Assembly: GCA_035328465.1 (NCBI GenBank)
Contig: DAOLIQ010000004.1
Span: 1 to 64,000, forward strand
DNA: 64,000 nt
Reading direction: 5' to 3'
Source: JADJEI01 sp035328465
GTDB taxonomy: Bacteria; Bacteroidota; Ignavibacteria; Ignavibacteriales; Ignavibacteriaceae
The notes below the pieces were generated by a model. It searched no databases and had not been told where the DNA came from. It worked only from the letters and a program-made list of their open reading frames with translations. The position numbers were made by a program, and so were the translations under genes. Below, piece after piece: positions 1-7,948 of the stretch (position 1 is the first letter of the stretch; each line of letters starts with the position of its first letter).

Positions 1-487
1 TCAATGTAATGATACTGTTCGCCGTAAGGTCCGCCATAAAGACCGATGTCACTTCCTGTTCCGTCTTTGTCTAGAATTGTTGGATCACCTGCGTCTATGA
101 GTGGTGAGAATTTTTGAAGATATAAATTGAAACTGTCTTGATTCACGAGCATTGGATTAAAATAAATGTTAGTGGTGTCAGGGCTAAAGTTGCTGAAGTT
201 TAGATCATTTCCCCATAAATTATTGTATTGAAAGATCGGAGGTGTTGCCCTCGCTCCAATATTATATTTTAACCCCAACTGTGTATCCCCTATATGATTG
301 TTTTTGATTATTGCATCATAATTTATTACGCCGGCAGTAAATATTCCTTTACCCCAGGGACCAATAACAACATTAATCTTTAGTGTGTCGGCGTATGATT
401 GAATACCATAATCGCCGCTATTATCAAATGATATAAATAAATTATTTTTAACTTTAGAAATAATATCTAATATGCAATCCGTGTTTT
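1..487 (-). pseudogene. 5'-truncated beta-helix-type secreted protein (fragment, runs off window start)
   Basis: The minus strand is open from an in-frame TAA near 485-487 to the window edge. It encodes Asn-rich strands followed by SPLIDAGDPTILDKDGTGSD and IGLYGGPYGEQY, the turn typical of right-handed parallel beta-helix surface proteins of this phylum, which often end in a T9SS sorting domain. No ATG, GTG or TTG with a ribosome site and no signal peptide lies between the stop and the first strands. The only in-frame ATG is well inside the fold. The reading frame opens directly behind the gltA terminator, so the gene looks decapitated. The cause could be deletion, recombination or a frameshift or assembly error. 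The C-terminus lies outside the window. The family call is moderate; the missing start is seen directly. Confidence 0.5.
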
Positions 488-497
488 AACTTATGAT

Positions 498-535
498 TAA
501 AAAAAAGACGCACCGTAATTGATGCGTCTTTTGTT
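498..535 (-). terminator. Intrinsic terminator of gltA
   Basis: A perfect 10-bp stem (AAAAGACGCA at 503-512 with TGCGTCTTTT at 523-532) is followed on the minus strand by a run of T (complement of 498-506). It lies 18 bp beyond the citrate synthase stop. An A/T-rich flank on the other side could also make it work for plus-strand transcripts. Confidence 0.85.
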
Positions 536-553
536 TTTATTATTTACAACCAA

Positions 554-1864
554 TTAACTTTTTATGCCTGCAATATCTTCAAGCATTTTTGTAGTTAAGG
601 ATTTTGGTCTTTCAATCGGATAGCCGAGTGCTCTATCCCAAATTATGTTTGCACAAACGCCAAGCGCTCTGCCAACACCAAATAATACAGTATAGAAATC
701 ATATTCTTTAACGCCGTAGTACCATTGAATAACACCTGACTGCGCATCAACATTGGGCCACGGATCTTTTGCTTTTCCCTGTTCAAGCAATACAGGGGGA
801 GTTACTTTGTAAATCAAATCAACATACTTAAACAATGGATCATCTTTCAAATGCTTCAGACAGAATTCGCGCTGAGCAATATAGCGGGGATCAGTTTTTC
901 TTAATACTGCGTGTCCGTAACCGGGAACAACCTGTCCGCTTTTCAAAGTATCCCAAACGAATTGTCTCATCTCCGCTTCGGTAGGAACTTTGCCGCCCAT
1001 CTTCTGATAAACATCTTGAATCCATCGTAGTACTTCCTGGTTTGCGAGTCCGTGAAGCGGTCCTGCTAATCCATTTATCATTGCGGAGATTGCATAATAA
1101 ATATCGGACAAAGCGCTTGATACGAGATGACCAGTGTGAGCACTAACGTTTCCGCTTTCGTGATCGCTGTGCAGAATAAAATAAAGTCTTGAAACATCAT
1201 CGTAAGGATTTTTAATTCCCATCATGTGAGCAAAGTTTGCACCGAAATCCATTTTGGGATCGGGAGCGATGATATCGCCGTTCTTGTATTTCCATCTGTA
1301 GATAAATGCGGCAATCTGCGGAATTTTTGCAAGCAGGTTTAGCGCATCTTCATAGGTGGGGTCCCAATAATCATTTTTCTTTAAGTGACCTTCGCCGTAT
1401 TTCTGAGCAAACAGCGAATCTTTCTGCATTGATAAAATTGCAGTTGAAAACATAACCATCGGATGAGACTCCTTTGGCATAGCTTTAATAATATTGAAAA
1501 CATAATCAGGAACATGTTGACGATTGTTGAATTCCTTTTTTATTTCTTTGATGTCCTCAAGAGTCGGGATATCACCAGTCAACAACATATAAAAAAATCC
1601 TTCGACCGAAGGCATTTCGCCACCTTCAGCTTTAGGAAGTTTTTCGAGAACTTCGGGAATGGTCAATCCACGGAATCTTATTCCTTCATTCGGATCGAGA
1701 TAGGAAACGTCTGTGACAAGACACTTAACGTCTCTTGCCCCGCCGATTGCCTGCCCGATGTTTACTTCGCCGATTTTAACATTGCCGTACTCTTTTAATA
1801 ATTTTTGGGTTCTTGGACGCCAGGCTTCAATTTTTTTAAATAATTTTTCTTTGATATTAGACAT
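554..1864 (-). CDS. gltA: Citrate synthase, eukaryote-like (mitochondrial) type
   Basis: Condenses acetyl-CoA and oxaloacetate to citrate, the entry step of the TCA cycle, in the cytoplasm. At 436 residues it matches the mitochondrial-type enzyme. The catalytic triad is visible: His271 in GPLHGLANQ, His318 in PGYGHAV and Asp373 in VDAQSGV. The N-terminal SNIKEKLFKKIEAWRPRTQK and the HSDHESGNVSAHT stretch match the eukaryotic subgroup rather than the hexameric NADH-inhibited GltA of E. coli. That subgroup is also known from some bacteria such as Geobacter. The ATG at 1864 follows CTCGGAGGTATAA, a strong ribosome-binding site. The gene is monocistronic, with its own terminator at 498-535. Codon use and composition match neighbouring genes. 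Confidence 0.96.
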   Translation of the reverse strand: MSNIKEKLFKKIEAWRPRTQKLLKEYGNVKIGEVNIGQAIGGARDVKCLVTDVSYLDPNEGIRFRGLTIPEVLEKLPKAEGGEMPSVEGFFYMLLTGDIPTLEDIKEIKKEFNNRQHVPDYVFNIIKAMPKESHPMVMFSTAILSMQKDSLFAQKYGEGHLKKNDYWDPTYEDALNLLAKIPQIAAFIYRWKYKNGDIIAPDPKMDFGANFAHMMGIKNPYDDVSRLYFILHSDHESGNVSAHTGHLVSSALSDIYYAISAMINGLAGPLHGLANQEVLRWIQDVYQKMGGKVPTEAEMRQFVWDTLKSGQVVPGYGHAVLRKTDPRYIAQREFCLKHLKDDPLFKYVDLIYKVTPPVLLEQGKAKDPWPNVDAQSGVIQWYYGVKEYDFYTVLFGVGRALGVCANIIWDRALGYPIERPKSLTTKMLEDIAGIKS

Positions 1865-2206
1865 TTATACCTCCGAGGTTATTTTGTTTTTCATTTAATT
1901 GGATGGGTGACATTGTTGATTATCCCTAAATCTGAATAGGTTTTTAGAAGAGATCACATCGCTGCAACCTTTATTAAGATATGAATCATTACAGGACCTT
2001 GAAATCATTAGAAATCCCCTTCCAGAAATTTATTAGTCCAATTTTATTTTTAATAATTGCTTTATTAAAATATTTACACTACAAACTTAGCACCTTTTTT
2101 TGATTATAAAAAGGCAATCTTCCGTTCATCAATATTATTTTCCAATTACAACTCGAACTGAGTAAATTTGAATACAAAAAGACTAAAATTTTAATTGAAA
2201 GGAAAG
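1865..2206. other. Divergent intergenic region, gltA / M16 protease
   Basis: A 342-nt AT-rich gap between divergent genes. It must hold both promoters. On the plus strand a TAAATTTG at 2163-2170 fits the Bacteroidota -7 element TAnnTTTG, but a matching -33 TTTG was not clear. No structured RNA, repeat or small gene was recognised. Confidence 0.4.
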
Positions 2207-4954
2207 ATGATGCGTAAAATATTTTTTCTCTTATTCATTTTTATGATAGCTTTTCGGAGTTCTGCCCAGCAAACAAGCACAGAATTACTGAAAGGCATTG
2301 ATATTAAATATGAAAAATTTGTCCTTGATAATGGGCTAACGCTTATTGTTCACGAAGATCACAAAGCACCGATTGTGGCAGTCAACATCTGGTATCACGT
2401 TGGTTCTAAAAATGAAAAGAAAGGTAAGACCGGTTTTGCTCATTTGTTCGAGCATTTAATGTTCAACGGAAGCGAGAATTACGACAATGATTACTTCCAG
2501 GAAATGGAAAAAATCGGGGCAACTGATCTTAATGGAACAACAAACGAAGACCGTACAAACTATTTTGAAAACGTTCCGACCTCAGCTATTGATATTGCGC
2601 TCTGGATGGAATCAGACAGGATGGGGCATCTAATCGGTGCAATTACCCAAGCTAAACTTGATGAACAAAGAGGCGTAGTTCAAAATGAAAAACGCCAGGG
2701 CGAGAATGAACCTTACGGCGGTGTGTGGGAATTAATTACCCGTGCAACTTATCCCGCAGGACATCCATATTCATGGTCAGTAATTGGTTCAATGGAAGAT
2801 CTGAATGCTGCTTCGCTTGAAGATGTGCAGGAGTGGTTTAAAACTTCTTACGGCGCGGCAAATGCTGTTATTGTTGTTTCAGGTGATATTGATTCCAAAA
2901 CTGCTTTGGAAAAAGTGACTAAATATTTTGGAGATATCCCCTCGGGTCCTCCAATTTCTAAACATGATGTTTGGATTGCAAAACGAACCGGCGAGCAAAG
3001 AGAAATTATGCAGGATCGTGTTCCACAATCAAGAATATTTAAAGTATGGAACGTACCCGAATGGGGAAGCAAAGAAGGAACTGATCTTGACTTGCTAACG
3101 GATATTCTTTCTTCTGGTAAAACTTCACGTCTTTTCAAGCGGTTGGTTTATGAAGAACAAATCGCAACAAATGTTTCTTCTTACGTTGACTTAAAAGAAA
3201 TCGCCGGACAATTTTATATCGACGTAACTGCAAAGCCCGGTCAGGATTTAAAAAAGATTGAACAAATAATAGATGAAGAATTAAATAAAATTATTTCCGA
3301 AGGCCCGACTGAAAAAGAATTAGAAAGAGTAAAGACACAGTACTTCTCAAGATTTATCCGCGGCAGTGAACGCATTGGTGGCTTTGGTGGCAAGTCTGAT
3401 ATTCTTGCTTCAAATATGACTTACGGCGGATCGCCTGATTATTATAAAACCACCTTGCAGCAAATCTCCGAGGCAACTGTTTCAGGAATTAAAAACACAG
3501 CAGGAAAATGGCTGAGTGATGGAGTTTATGTTCTCGAAGTTCACCCCTTCCCTGAATATACAACAACAGATGCCGGCGCAGATAGGACAAAACTACCTGA
3601 AACCGGCGAAGCTCCTGAAGTTAAATTCCCCGAAATTCAACGAACTACTTTATCCAACGGATTGAAAATAGTTTTAGCAGAACGTCATTCAATTCCTGTA
3701 GTAAATTTTAATATGATTTTTGATGCCGGTTATGCTGCTGATCAGTTCACAAACCCCGGAACCGCAAAGCTAACAATGGATATGCTTGATGAAGGAACTA
3801 AAACAAAATCCTCTCTTGAGATTAGTGAAGAGCTGAGTATGCTTGGCGCAAATTTAAACAGCGGATCATCGCTTGATAATTCGAGCATTTCCCTATCTTC
3901 GTTGAAAGCAAACCTTGACGGCTCGCTTAAAATTTTTGCAGATGTAATTCTTAACCCATCCTTCCCCGAAAATGAATTGAGCAGACTGAAAAAACAATTA
4001 CTAGCTACGATTCAGCGGGAAAAGGTCACTCCGATTCAAATGGCGCTTCGCGTATTTCCAAAATTATTATACGGCTTTGGCCATGCTTACGGCAATCCGC
4101 TTACTGGCTCGGGAACTGAATCGTCAGTTGAAAAAATTACAAAAGATGATTTAATGAAATTTCATAAAGATTGGATTGCCCCCAACAATGCAACTCTTGT
4201 TGTTGTTGGTGATATTACTTTAAATGAAGTTAAATCAAAACTTGAAAACCTTTTTAAAGATTGGGAAAGCCAAACCACACCCGAAAAAAATATCAGCAGC
4301 ATTGATGATAATTTAAAACCTACTGTTTATATAATGGATAGACCAGGTTCCCAGCAATCTTTAATTCTTGCATCAAGCATTGCCCCCAAAAGATCTTCAG
4401 AAGATGAAATAGCAATTCAGACTGCAAATAATATTTTAGGCGGGCAGTTTACTTCAAGGGTCAATATGAATCTGCGTGAAGATAAACATTGGTCTTATGG
4501 CGCATCTACCTTTATAATGGGGACGAAAGCGCAGAGACCATTTATCGTTTATGCGCCTGTTCAGACTGATAAAACAAAAGAATCAATGTTCGAAATAAAA
4601 AAAGAACTAACGAATGTACTCGGCGAAAAGCCAATTTCGATGGAAGAATTTGAAAAGGACAAACAAAATCAAATTTTAAGTCTGCCCGGAAGCTGGGAAA
4701 CAATGGGCTCGGTTGGTGGTTCACTTTCAGAGATTGTTGTTTACAATCTTCCAGACGACTACTTCTCGAAATATTCTGCTAATGTAATGTCATTAAATTT
4801 AGATGAAGTAAAAGATTCTGCCGGTAAGATAGTTAAGCCTGAGAATCTGATTTGGGTAGTAGTTGGCGACAGAAGTAAAATTGAGGAAGGTGTAAAAAGT
4901 CTCGGTTTCGGTGAGATAAAATACATCGACGGCGATGGTAATATTATTCAGTAA
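2207..4954 (+). CDS. Exported M16 (pitrilysin-type) zinc protease, two-domain
   Basis: A periplasmic or envelope metallopeptidase of about 915 residues with an N-terminal signal peptide (MMRKIFFLLFIF...RSSAQQ). The first M16 domain has the inverted zinc motif HLFEH at about residues 79-83, preceded by GFA, and a downstream glutamate in VVQNEKRQGENE. The second domain (from about residue 480) has the M16 fold sequence but no HxxEH, as expected for the non-catalytic half of the clamshell. The start chosen is ATG 2207 (or the adjacent ATG 2210) because GAAAGGAAAG lies just before it; an in-frame TTG at 2195 would leave no ribosome site. A terminator follows 20 bp after the stop. The substrate is unknown. 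Confidence 0.92.
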   Translation: MMRKIFFLLFIFMIAFRSSAQQTSTELLKGIDIKYEKFVLDNGLTLIVHEDHKAPIVAVNIWYHVGSKNEKKGKTGFAHLFEHLMFNGSENYDNDYFQEMEKIGATDLNGTTNEDRTNYFENVPTSAIDIALWMESDRMGHLIGAITQAKLDEQRGVVQNEKRQGENEPYGGVWELITRATYPAGHPYSWSVIGSMEDLNAASLEDVQEWFKTSYGAANAVIVVSGDIDSKTALEKVTKYFGDIPSGPPISKHDVWIAKRTGEQREIMQDRVPQSRIFKVWNVPEWGSKEGTDLDLLTDILSSGKTSRLFKRLVYEEQIATNVSSYVDLKEIAGQFYIDVTAKPGQDLKKIEQIIDEELNKIISEGPTEKELERVKTQYFSRFIRGSERIGGFGGKSDILASNMTYGGSPDYYKTTLQQISEATVSGIKNTAGKWLSDGVYVLEVHPFPEYTTTDAGADRTKLPETGEAPEVKFPEIQRTTLSNGLKIVLAERHSIPVVNFNMIFDAGYAADQFTNPGTAKLTMDMLDEGTKTKSSLEISEELSMLGANLNSGSSLDNSSISLSSLKANLDGSLKIFADVILNPSFPENELSRLKKQLLATIQREKVTPIQMALRVFPKLLYGFGHAYGNPLTGSGTESSVEKITKDDLMKFHKDWIAPNNATLVVVGDITLNEVKSKLENLFKDWESQTTPEKNISSIDDNLKPTVYIMDRPGSQQSLILASSIAPKRSSEDEIAIQTANNILGGQFTSRVNMNLREDKHWSYGASTFIMGTKAQRPFIVYAPVQTDKTKESMFEIKKELTNVLGEKPISMEEFEKDKQNQILSLPGSWETMGSVGGSLSEIVVYNLPDDYFSKYSANVMSLNLDEVKDSAGKIVKPENLIWVVVGDRSKIEEGVKSLGFGEIKYIDGDGNIIQ

Positions 4955-4975
4955 AGATTTTTATATCTCTATTCT

Positions 4976-5005
4976 AAAAGCCGGCATTGTCCGGCTTTTA
5001 TATTA
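4976..5005 (+). terminator. Intrinsic terminator after the M16 protease gene
   Basis: Stem AAAAGCCGG (4976-4984) pairs with CCGGCTTTT (4991-4999) around a 6-nt loop and is followed by TATATTATT. Confidence 0.8.
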
Positions 5006-5371
5006 TTAACTGAACTTACCTAAAATGACTTTTATAAACTTCTATTGTCATTCTCATCTCATTGGGATGGTAATCCATTTTTTGTTTATTTTAGGATAGA
5101 GCATAACTGCTTTTTCGGGTATGATAATCATGATTCAAGGTGTTGTTAGATACAGTTATTAATGAAGACTTACGAGAATCAGAGACTTGGTGGTACTGCT
5201 GATGGCACTGCCAGTGAAATGGAAATATTCAGAATTTAAATTTTTTAAAAGTCTCTAATTATAGACATTGTTTTGTGTTATTATATGAAATTTTACCTAT
5301 TGAATGGTAGAGAATTTAACTTGTGTGAATAGAACTACACAAAAGCTATAATTGATTCTCCATATTGAGAA

Positions 5372-5581
5372 GTAAAGTGGGCGAAATACTGCTTTTAAGC
5401 AATTATAATAAGATTTTTATTGGCACNNNNNNNNNNNNNNNNNNNNNNNNNNNNNNNNNNNNNNNNNNNNNNNNNNNNNNNNNNNNNNNNNNNNNNNNNN
5501 NNNNNNNNNNNNNNNNNNNNNNNNNNGTAAAGTGGGCGAAATACTGCTTTTAAGCAATTATAATAAGATTTTTATTGGCAC
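5372..5581. repeat. Perfect 55-bp direct repeat flanking the N gap (contig-end overlap)
   Basis: The 55 bp at 5372-5426 are repeated without a mismatch at 5527-5581, immediately on either side of the gap. This is what a scaffolder leaves when two contigs overlap by exactly one assembly k-mer (k=55) but are joined with N instead of being merged. The biological sequence probably holds one copy and no gap. Confidence 0.85.
5427..5526. other. Assembly gap (100 N)
   Basis: Exactly 100 N, the conventional size for a gap of unknown length. See the flanking 55-bp duplication, which suggests that the true gap length is zero or negative. Confidence 0.98.
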
Positions 5582-5590
5582 GCTCATTGA

Positions 5591-6430
5591 ATGTTCTTAA
5601 GCGTTTTAATGTTGTCCTTTATCATTGTTAGCTGCAGTGATAACACAACAGATCCTGTAGCACCAACTCCTTATGAATTAGCAAGTGCTTCGATGGGTGG
5701 TATTATGTATGATAATTTCTTCTCAACAGAAGCTGGTTTTGATACTCTTAATCCAAATTATGCAAACTTCAAAGCTTATTCAGATTTCTTCCGTTGTAAA
5801 CAATGCCATGCCTGGGATCGTTTAGGACGTGAAGGTTCTTATATCAATAGAGCTCCAAAAACAAGCAGACCAAATATTGCTCCTGTGAATTTATTTTTAG
5901 CTTTACAGTCAGATGACCCGCAGGAAATTTTTGACGATATTAAAAACACTGTCGGCAGAAGAGATTTATCTTATGATTTATCACAATATGATCCCGCATC
6001 AAACTTTACAGAAGGCGATAAAATGCCAAATTACTCACAGGTTTTAACTGACGCTCAAATTTGGGATTTGGTTAAATTCTTAAAGGAAGGGGCAATTGAT
6101 GTAACCCAACTTTATGATTATACAACAAGTGGAAGTTATCCAACAGGAACAATTACTTATTCAAATATTGGTAAAGATGGAAATGCAACAAACGGCAAAA
6201 CTTATTTTGCTACTGAGTGTGCCGGATGCCATGGAACTGATGGTAAGACTTTAGAGCTTGAAGGGATGTCCGTCGGACAATTCTTACGCACTAAACCAAA
6301 TGAAGTTCAACAGAAAGTAAAATTTGGCGCTCTTGGCACTGCGATGCCGGGTCATTTTGATATCACTATAGCTCAGATGAAAGATCTTTATAAAGCATTA
6401 ACAGACACAACCGCTTTCCCTGATTTATAA
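5591..6430 (+). CDS. Diheme c-type cytochrome lipoprotein
   Basis: An exported electron-transfer protein of 279 residues. A hydrophobic leader ends in IIVSC (Cys15), a lipobox, so the mature protein should be anchored in a membrane. Two haem c sites are present: CKQCH at about 69-73 and CAGCH at about 210-214, the second in a standard class-I cytochrome c domain with a distal Met in GTAMPGHF. The first domain is unusual, with long Asn/Asp-rich segments around it. The N-terminus lacks the usual Lys/Arg before the hydrophobic core, and the start is preceded by an in-frame TGA with no ribosome site. Because the ORF begins next to the assembly gap, the start may be wrong. A possible partner is the diheme peroxidase at 31162, but the two genes are not linked. 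Confidence 0.85.
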   Translation: MFLSVLMLSFIIVSCSDNTTDPVAPTPYELASASMGGIMYDNFFSTEAGFDTLNPNYANFKAYSDFFRCKQCHAWDRLGREGSYINRAPKTSRPNIAPVNLFLALQSDDPQEIFDDIKNTVGRRDLSYDLSQYDPASNFTEGDKMPNYSQVLTDAQIWDLVKFLKEGAIDVTQLYDYTTSGSYPTGTITYSNIGKDGNATNGKTYFATECAGCHGTDGKTLELEGMSVGQFLRTKPNEVQQKVKFGALGTAMPGHFDITIAQMKDLYKALTDTTAFPDL

Positions 6431-6454
6431 TTTATTTTCATCATCCTCTCTTAT

Positions 6455-6488
6455 AAAAAAACCGCTCATTAATTTGAGCGGTTTTTTA
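6455..6488 (+). terminator. Intrinsic terminator after the cytochrome gene
   Basis: An AAAACCGCTCA / TGAGCGGTTTT stem with a TTAATT loop ends in TTTTTT. The A-tract on the other side makes it bidirectional in principle; it also faces the convergent gene at 6513. Confidence 0.85.
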
Positions 6489-6512
6489 ATTAAACACTAT
6501 AATTAAAGTTGA

Positions 6513-6773
6513 CTAATAGATGTAAATATAAATATCATTGTCAAAATTATTTATTACCTCCCCATCCTTTTTCATTCCGTACTCTTCAATAAAATAGCGC
6601 TCGATTGCGTACGCATCGATAAGCGTATCTACTTTCCAGCGTTTGAATCCGGTCGGTTCTGAATTCCCCATTTTAATTGATTCAGGTTTGTCGGATATAC
6701 CTATACTGTGATTCTTAAGTGTATCACTGAACGATTGATAAATTTTGTAAGTTATAGTAGATATTGCTTTCAT
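6513..6773 (-). CDS. Hypothetical protein ending in YIYIY
   Basis: A short protein of 86 residues that I do not assign to a family. It begins MKAISTITYKIYQSFSDTLK, has a polar centre (ESIKMGNSEPTGFKRWK), a helix AYAIERYFIEEYGMKKDG and a C-terminal Asn/Asp patch followed by IYIYIY. The AYAIERYFIEEYG helix and the acidic-then-YIYIY end recall the C-terminal part of some GIY-YIG-associated proteins, but no GIY-YIG core is visible and this is only a weak resemblance. The ATG at 6773 follows TAGGAAAATTT; a longer upstream ATG frame has no ribosome site. There is no signal peptide. It is convergent with the cytochrome gene. Confidence 0.55.
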   Translation of the reverse strand: MKAISTITYKIYQSFSDTLKNHSIGISDKPESIKMGNSEPTGFKRWKVDTLIDAYAIERYFIEEYGMKKDGEVINNFDNDIYIYIY

Positions 6774-7070
6774 AAATTTTCCTAAAAATATTCGTTTGGT
6801 TCGACCATAAATCGTACCAACACAACTAATTGCGATATGATTCAATTTTTAAAAGCTTCCTGCTTTAAAAGATAAAAAATGGAATAAATTACCTGTAAAG
6901 ACAACCCTGTTGAAGTGATTAATTGCTGAATAGTAAATAATTCAAATGCGGCAAAAAGAAAGAGGAACTGTATATCCGACTCTTGGATTCATAAGGCTTA
7001 CTGAAAAATTAAGGAAGGTTAAATTAAATTTTTTTGCAATTTTGATTTTATAGAAGCATATTTTCTCAAT
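6774..7070. other. Intergenic region, nothing recognised
   Basis: About 300 nt between the small gene at 6513 and the terminator of the Asp-rich gene. No intact gene, RNA or repeat was recognised. It should hold the promoter of the small gene. Confidence 0.4.
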
Positions 7071-7102
7071 AAAATTGAGACGGTAATTTCTTACCGTCTC
7101 AA
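7071..7102 (-). terminator. Strong hairpin terminator of the Asp-rich protein gene
   Basis: A perfect 12-bp stem (TTGAGACGGTAA at 7075-7086 with TTACCGTCTCAA at 7091-7102) with a 4-nt loop, followed on the minus strand by TTTTATTG. Confidence 0.8.
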
Positions 7103-7113
7103 TATTCCTATCA

Positions 7114-7701
7114 TTAACCTTTTCTACCTTTTCTTTCACCTTTTGGACCTGTTCCATCACAATTCCCAGTTCCACTGCCAGAACCATATCCGGTTCCGTC
7201 TTTTGGACCGATACCACTATTGCCAGTTCCATCATTCGGTCCCCACTTATGTCCGCCTTTGCCAGATGAGTTGTTTGATCCGTATTTCATTTGTCTTCCT
7301 GTTCCATCTTGCGGGCGAACGAAATCAGAATCTTGCCCATTTGGGATACCATCGCCATCAGAATCAACAGCGTTATCATTTATACCATCACCATTTAAGT
7401 CAATGAATCCTTTGCTGCCGCCATTCCCATTTTTTATTTTGGCGCCCGTATAATCTTCATCACGACCGTTGGGAATGCCATCGCCGTCAGCATCAGGCGC
7501 ATTATCGTTAAAGCCATCATTATTCAAATCAACAAACCGATCACTGTGCTGTTGGGTTTGGGTTTGAATTTCATTTTGAGTTTGAACTTTGATTTGATTT
7601 TGATTCTTCGTTTCCTCGTTTTGTGCATTTATCGAGGGGGAGGAAAAAATCATCGTTGTCAGTGCAACAAGCACCGCAAAAATATTCTTTTTGTTTTTCA
7701 T
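7114..7701 (-). CDS. Secreted Asp/Gly-rich protein with calcium-binding-type repeats
   Basis: 195 residues with a signal peptide (MKNKKNIFAVLVALTTMIFSSPSINAQ). The mature protein has three zones. First comes a Gln/Asn-rich alternating segment (NQIKVQTQNEIQTQTQ). Next are two tandem repeats of about 45 residues, each with an LNxDGxNDN loop followed by the DxDGDGIPNGxDxD loop of thrombospondin type-3/EF-hand-like calcium repeats. Last is a Gly-rich tail with four DGTG units (QDGTG, NDGTG, KDGTG, CDGTG) and a basic end KGERKGRKG. It contains one cysteine. A paralogue with the same layout lies at 12513. It is divergent from the HK/NtrC pair, has AAGGAG before the ATG and has a sigma-54-like promoter at 7743-7761, so control by the adjacent NtrC-type regulator is inferred. 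No enzymatic motif is seen; the function is unknown. Confidence 0.8.
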   Translation of the reverse strand: MKNKKNIFAVLVALTTMIFSSPSINAQNEETKNQNQIKVQTQNEIQTQTQQHSDRFVDLNNDGFNDNAPDADGDGIPNGRDEDYTGAKIKNGNGGSKGFIDLNGDGINDNAVDSDGDGIPNGQDSDFVRPQDGTGRQMKYGSNNSSGKGGHKWGPNDGTGNSGIGPKDGTGYGSGSGTGNCDGTGPKGERKGRKG

Positions 7702-7742
7702 TTTAAGAACTCCTTTTGTTTAATGAATAATTCAGTCGGGAT

Positions 7743-7761
7743 ATTCCAATTGCTGTGCCAA
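7743..7761 (-). promoter_or_regulatory. Sigma-54-like promoter of the Asp-rich gene at 7114
   Basis: On the minus strand TTGGCACAGCAATTGG matches the -24/-12 consensus YTGGCACR-N4-TTGC with correct GG-N10-G spacing. The one mismatch is the final C of the -12 element (GG instead of GC). The predicted start is near 7734, about 33 nt before the ATG at 7701. The neighbouring regulator carries the GAFTGA loop that contacts sigma-54. Confidence 0.6.
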
Positions 7762-7830
7762 AGGGAGTGGGCATTGATTTTCATTATATTGGCGAAAAAT
7801 AATAACAACCCAAAATAAATACGACTTTAC

Positions 7831-7848
7831 TGACGCAAATGATCGTCA
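7831..7848. promoter_or_regulatory. Dyad TGACG-N8-CGTCA, possible NtrC-type activator site
   Basis: A perfect 5-bp inverted repeat, TGACG (7831-7835) and CGTCA (7844-7848). Its centre lies about 81 bp upstream of the -24 GG and about 105 bp upstream of the predicted start of the 7114 gene, the usual distance of an enhancer site for a sigma-54 activator. It also lies about 110 bp upstream of the kinase gene start, so it could serve autoregulation. Confidence 0.4.
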
Positions 7849-7948
7849 ATAAAGGCGAGTGTTATATCGAATCGAATGCAAATATATTGAATCAAACAAG
7901 CAAACATTTATTCCTTCTCGAAGTACTAATTAATAAGTAATTTTAAAT

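Larger units (their letters stand above)
5006..5590. other. Intergenic region containing an assembly gap
   Basis: 585 nt between the M16 terminator and the cytochrome gene, including 100 N. The real sequence before the gap is AT-rich and no gene or RNA was recognised in it. Promoter elements of the cytochrome gene must lie here. The 5' end of that gene cannot be trusted fully because it begins 10 bp after the repeated block beside the gap. Confidence 0.5.

Noticed and set aside
5365..5553. Open frame running through the N gap
   Set aside because: It is created by the N run and by two copies of the same 55-bp contig-end sequence; it has no biological meaning.
5575..5590. TTGGCACGCTCATTGA, another sigma-54-like match, just before the cytochrome ATG
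   Set aside because: The -12 element is TTGA, and the predicted start would fall inside the coding sequence. It also overlaps the duplicated contig end, so it cannot be interpreted.
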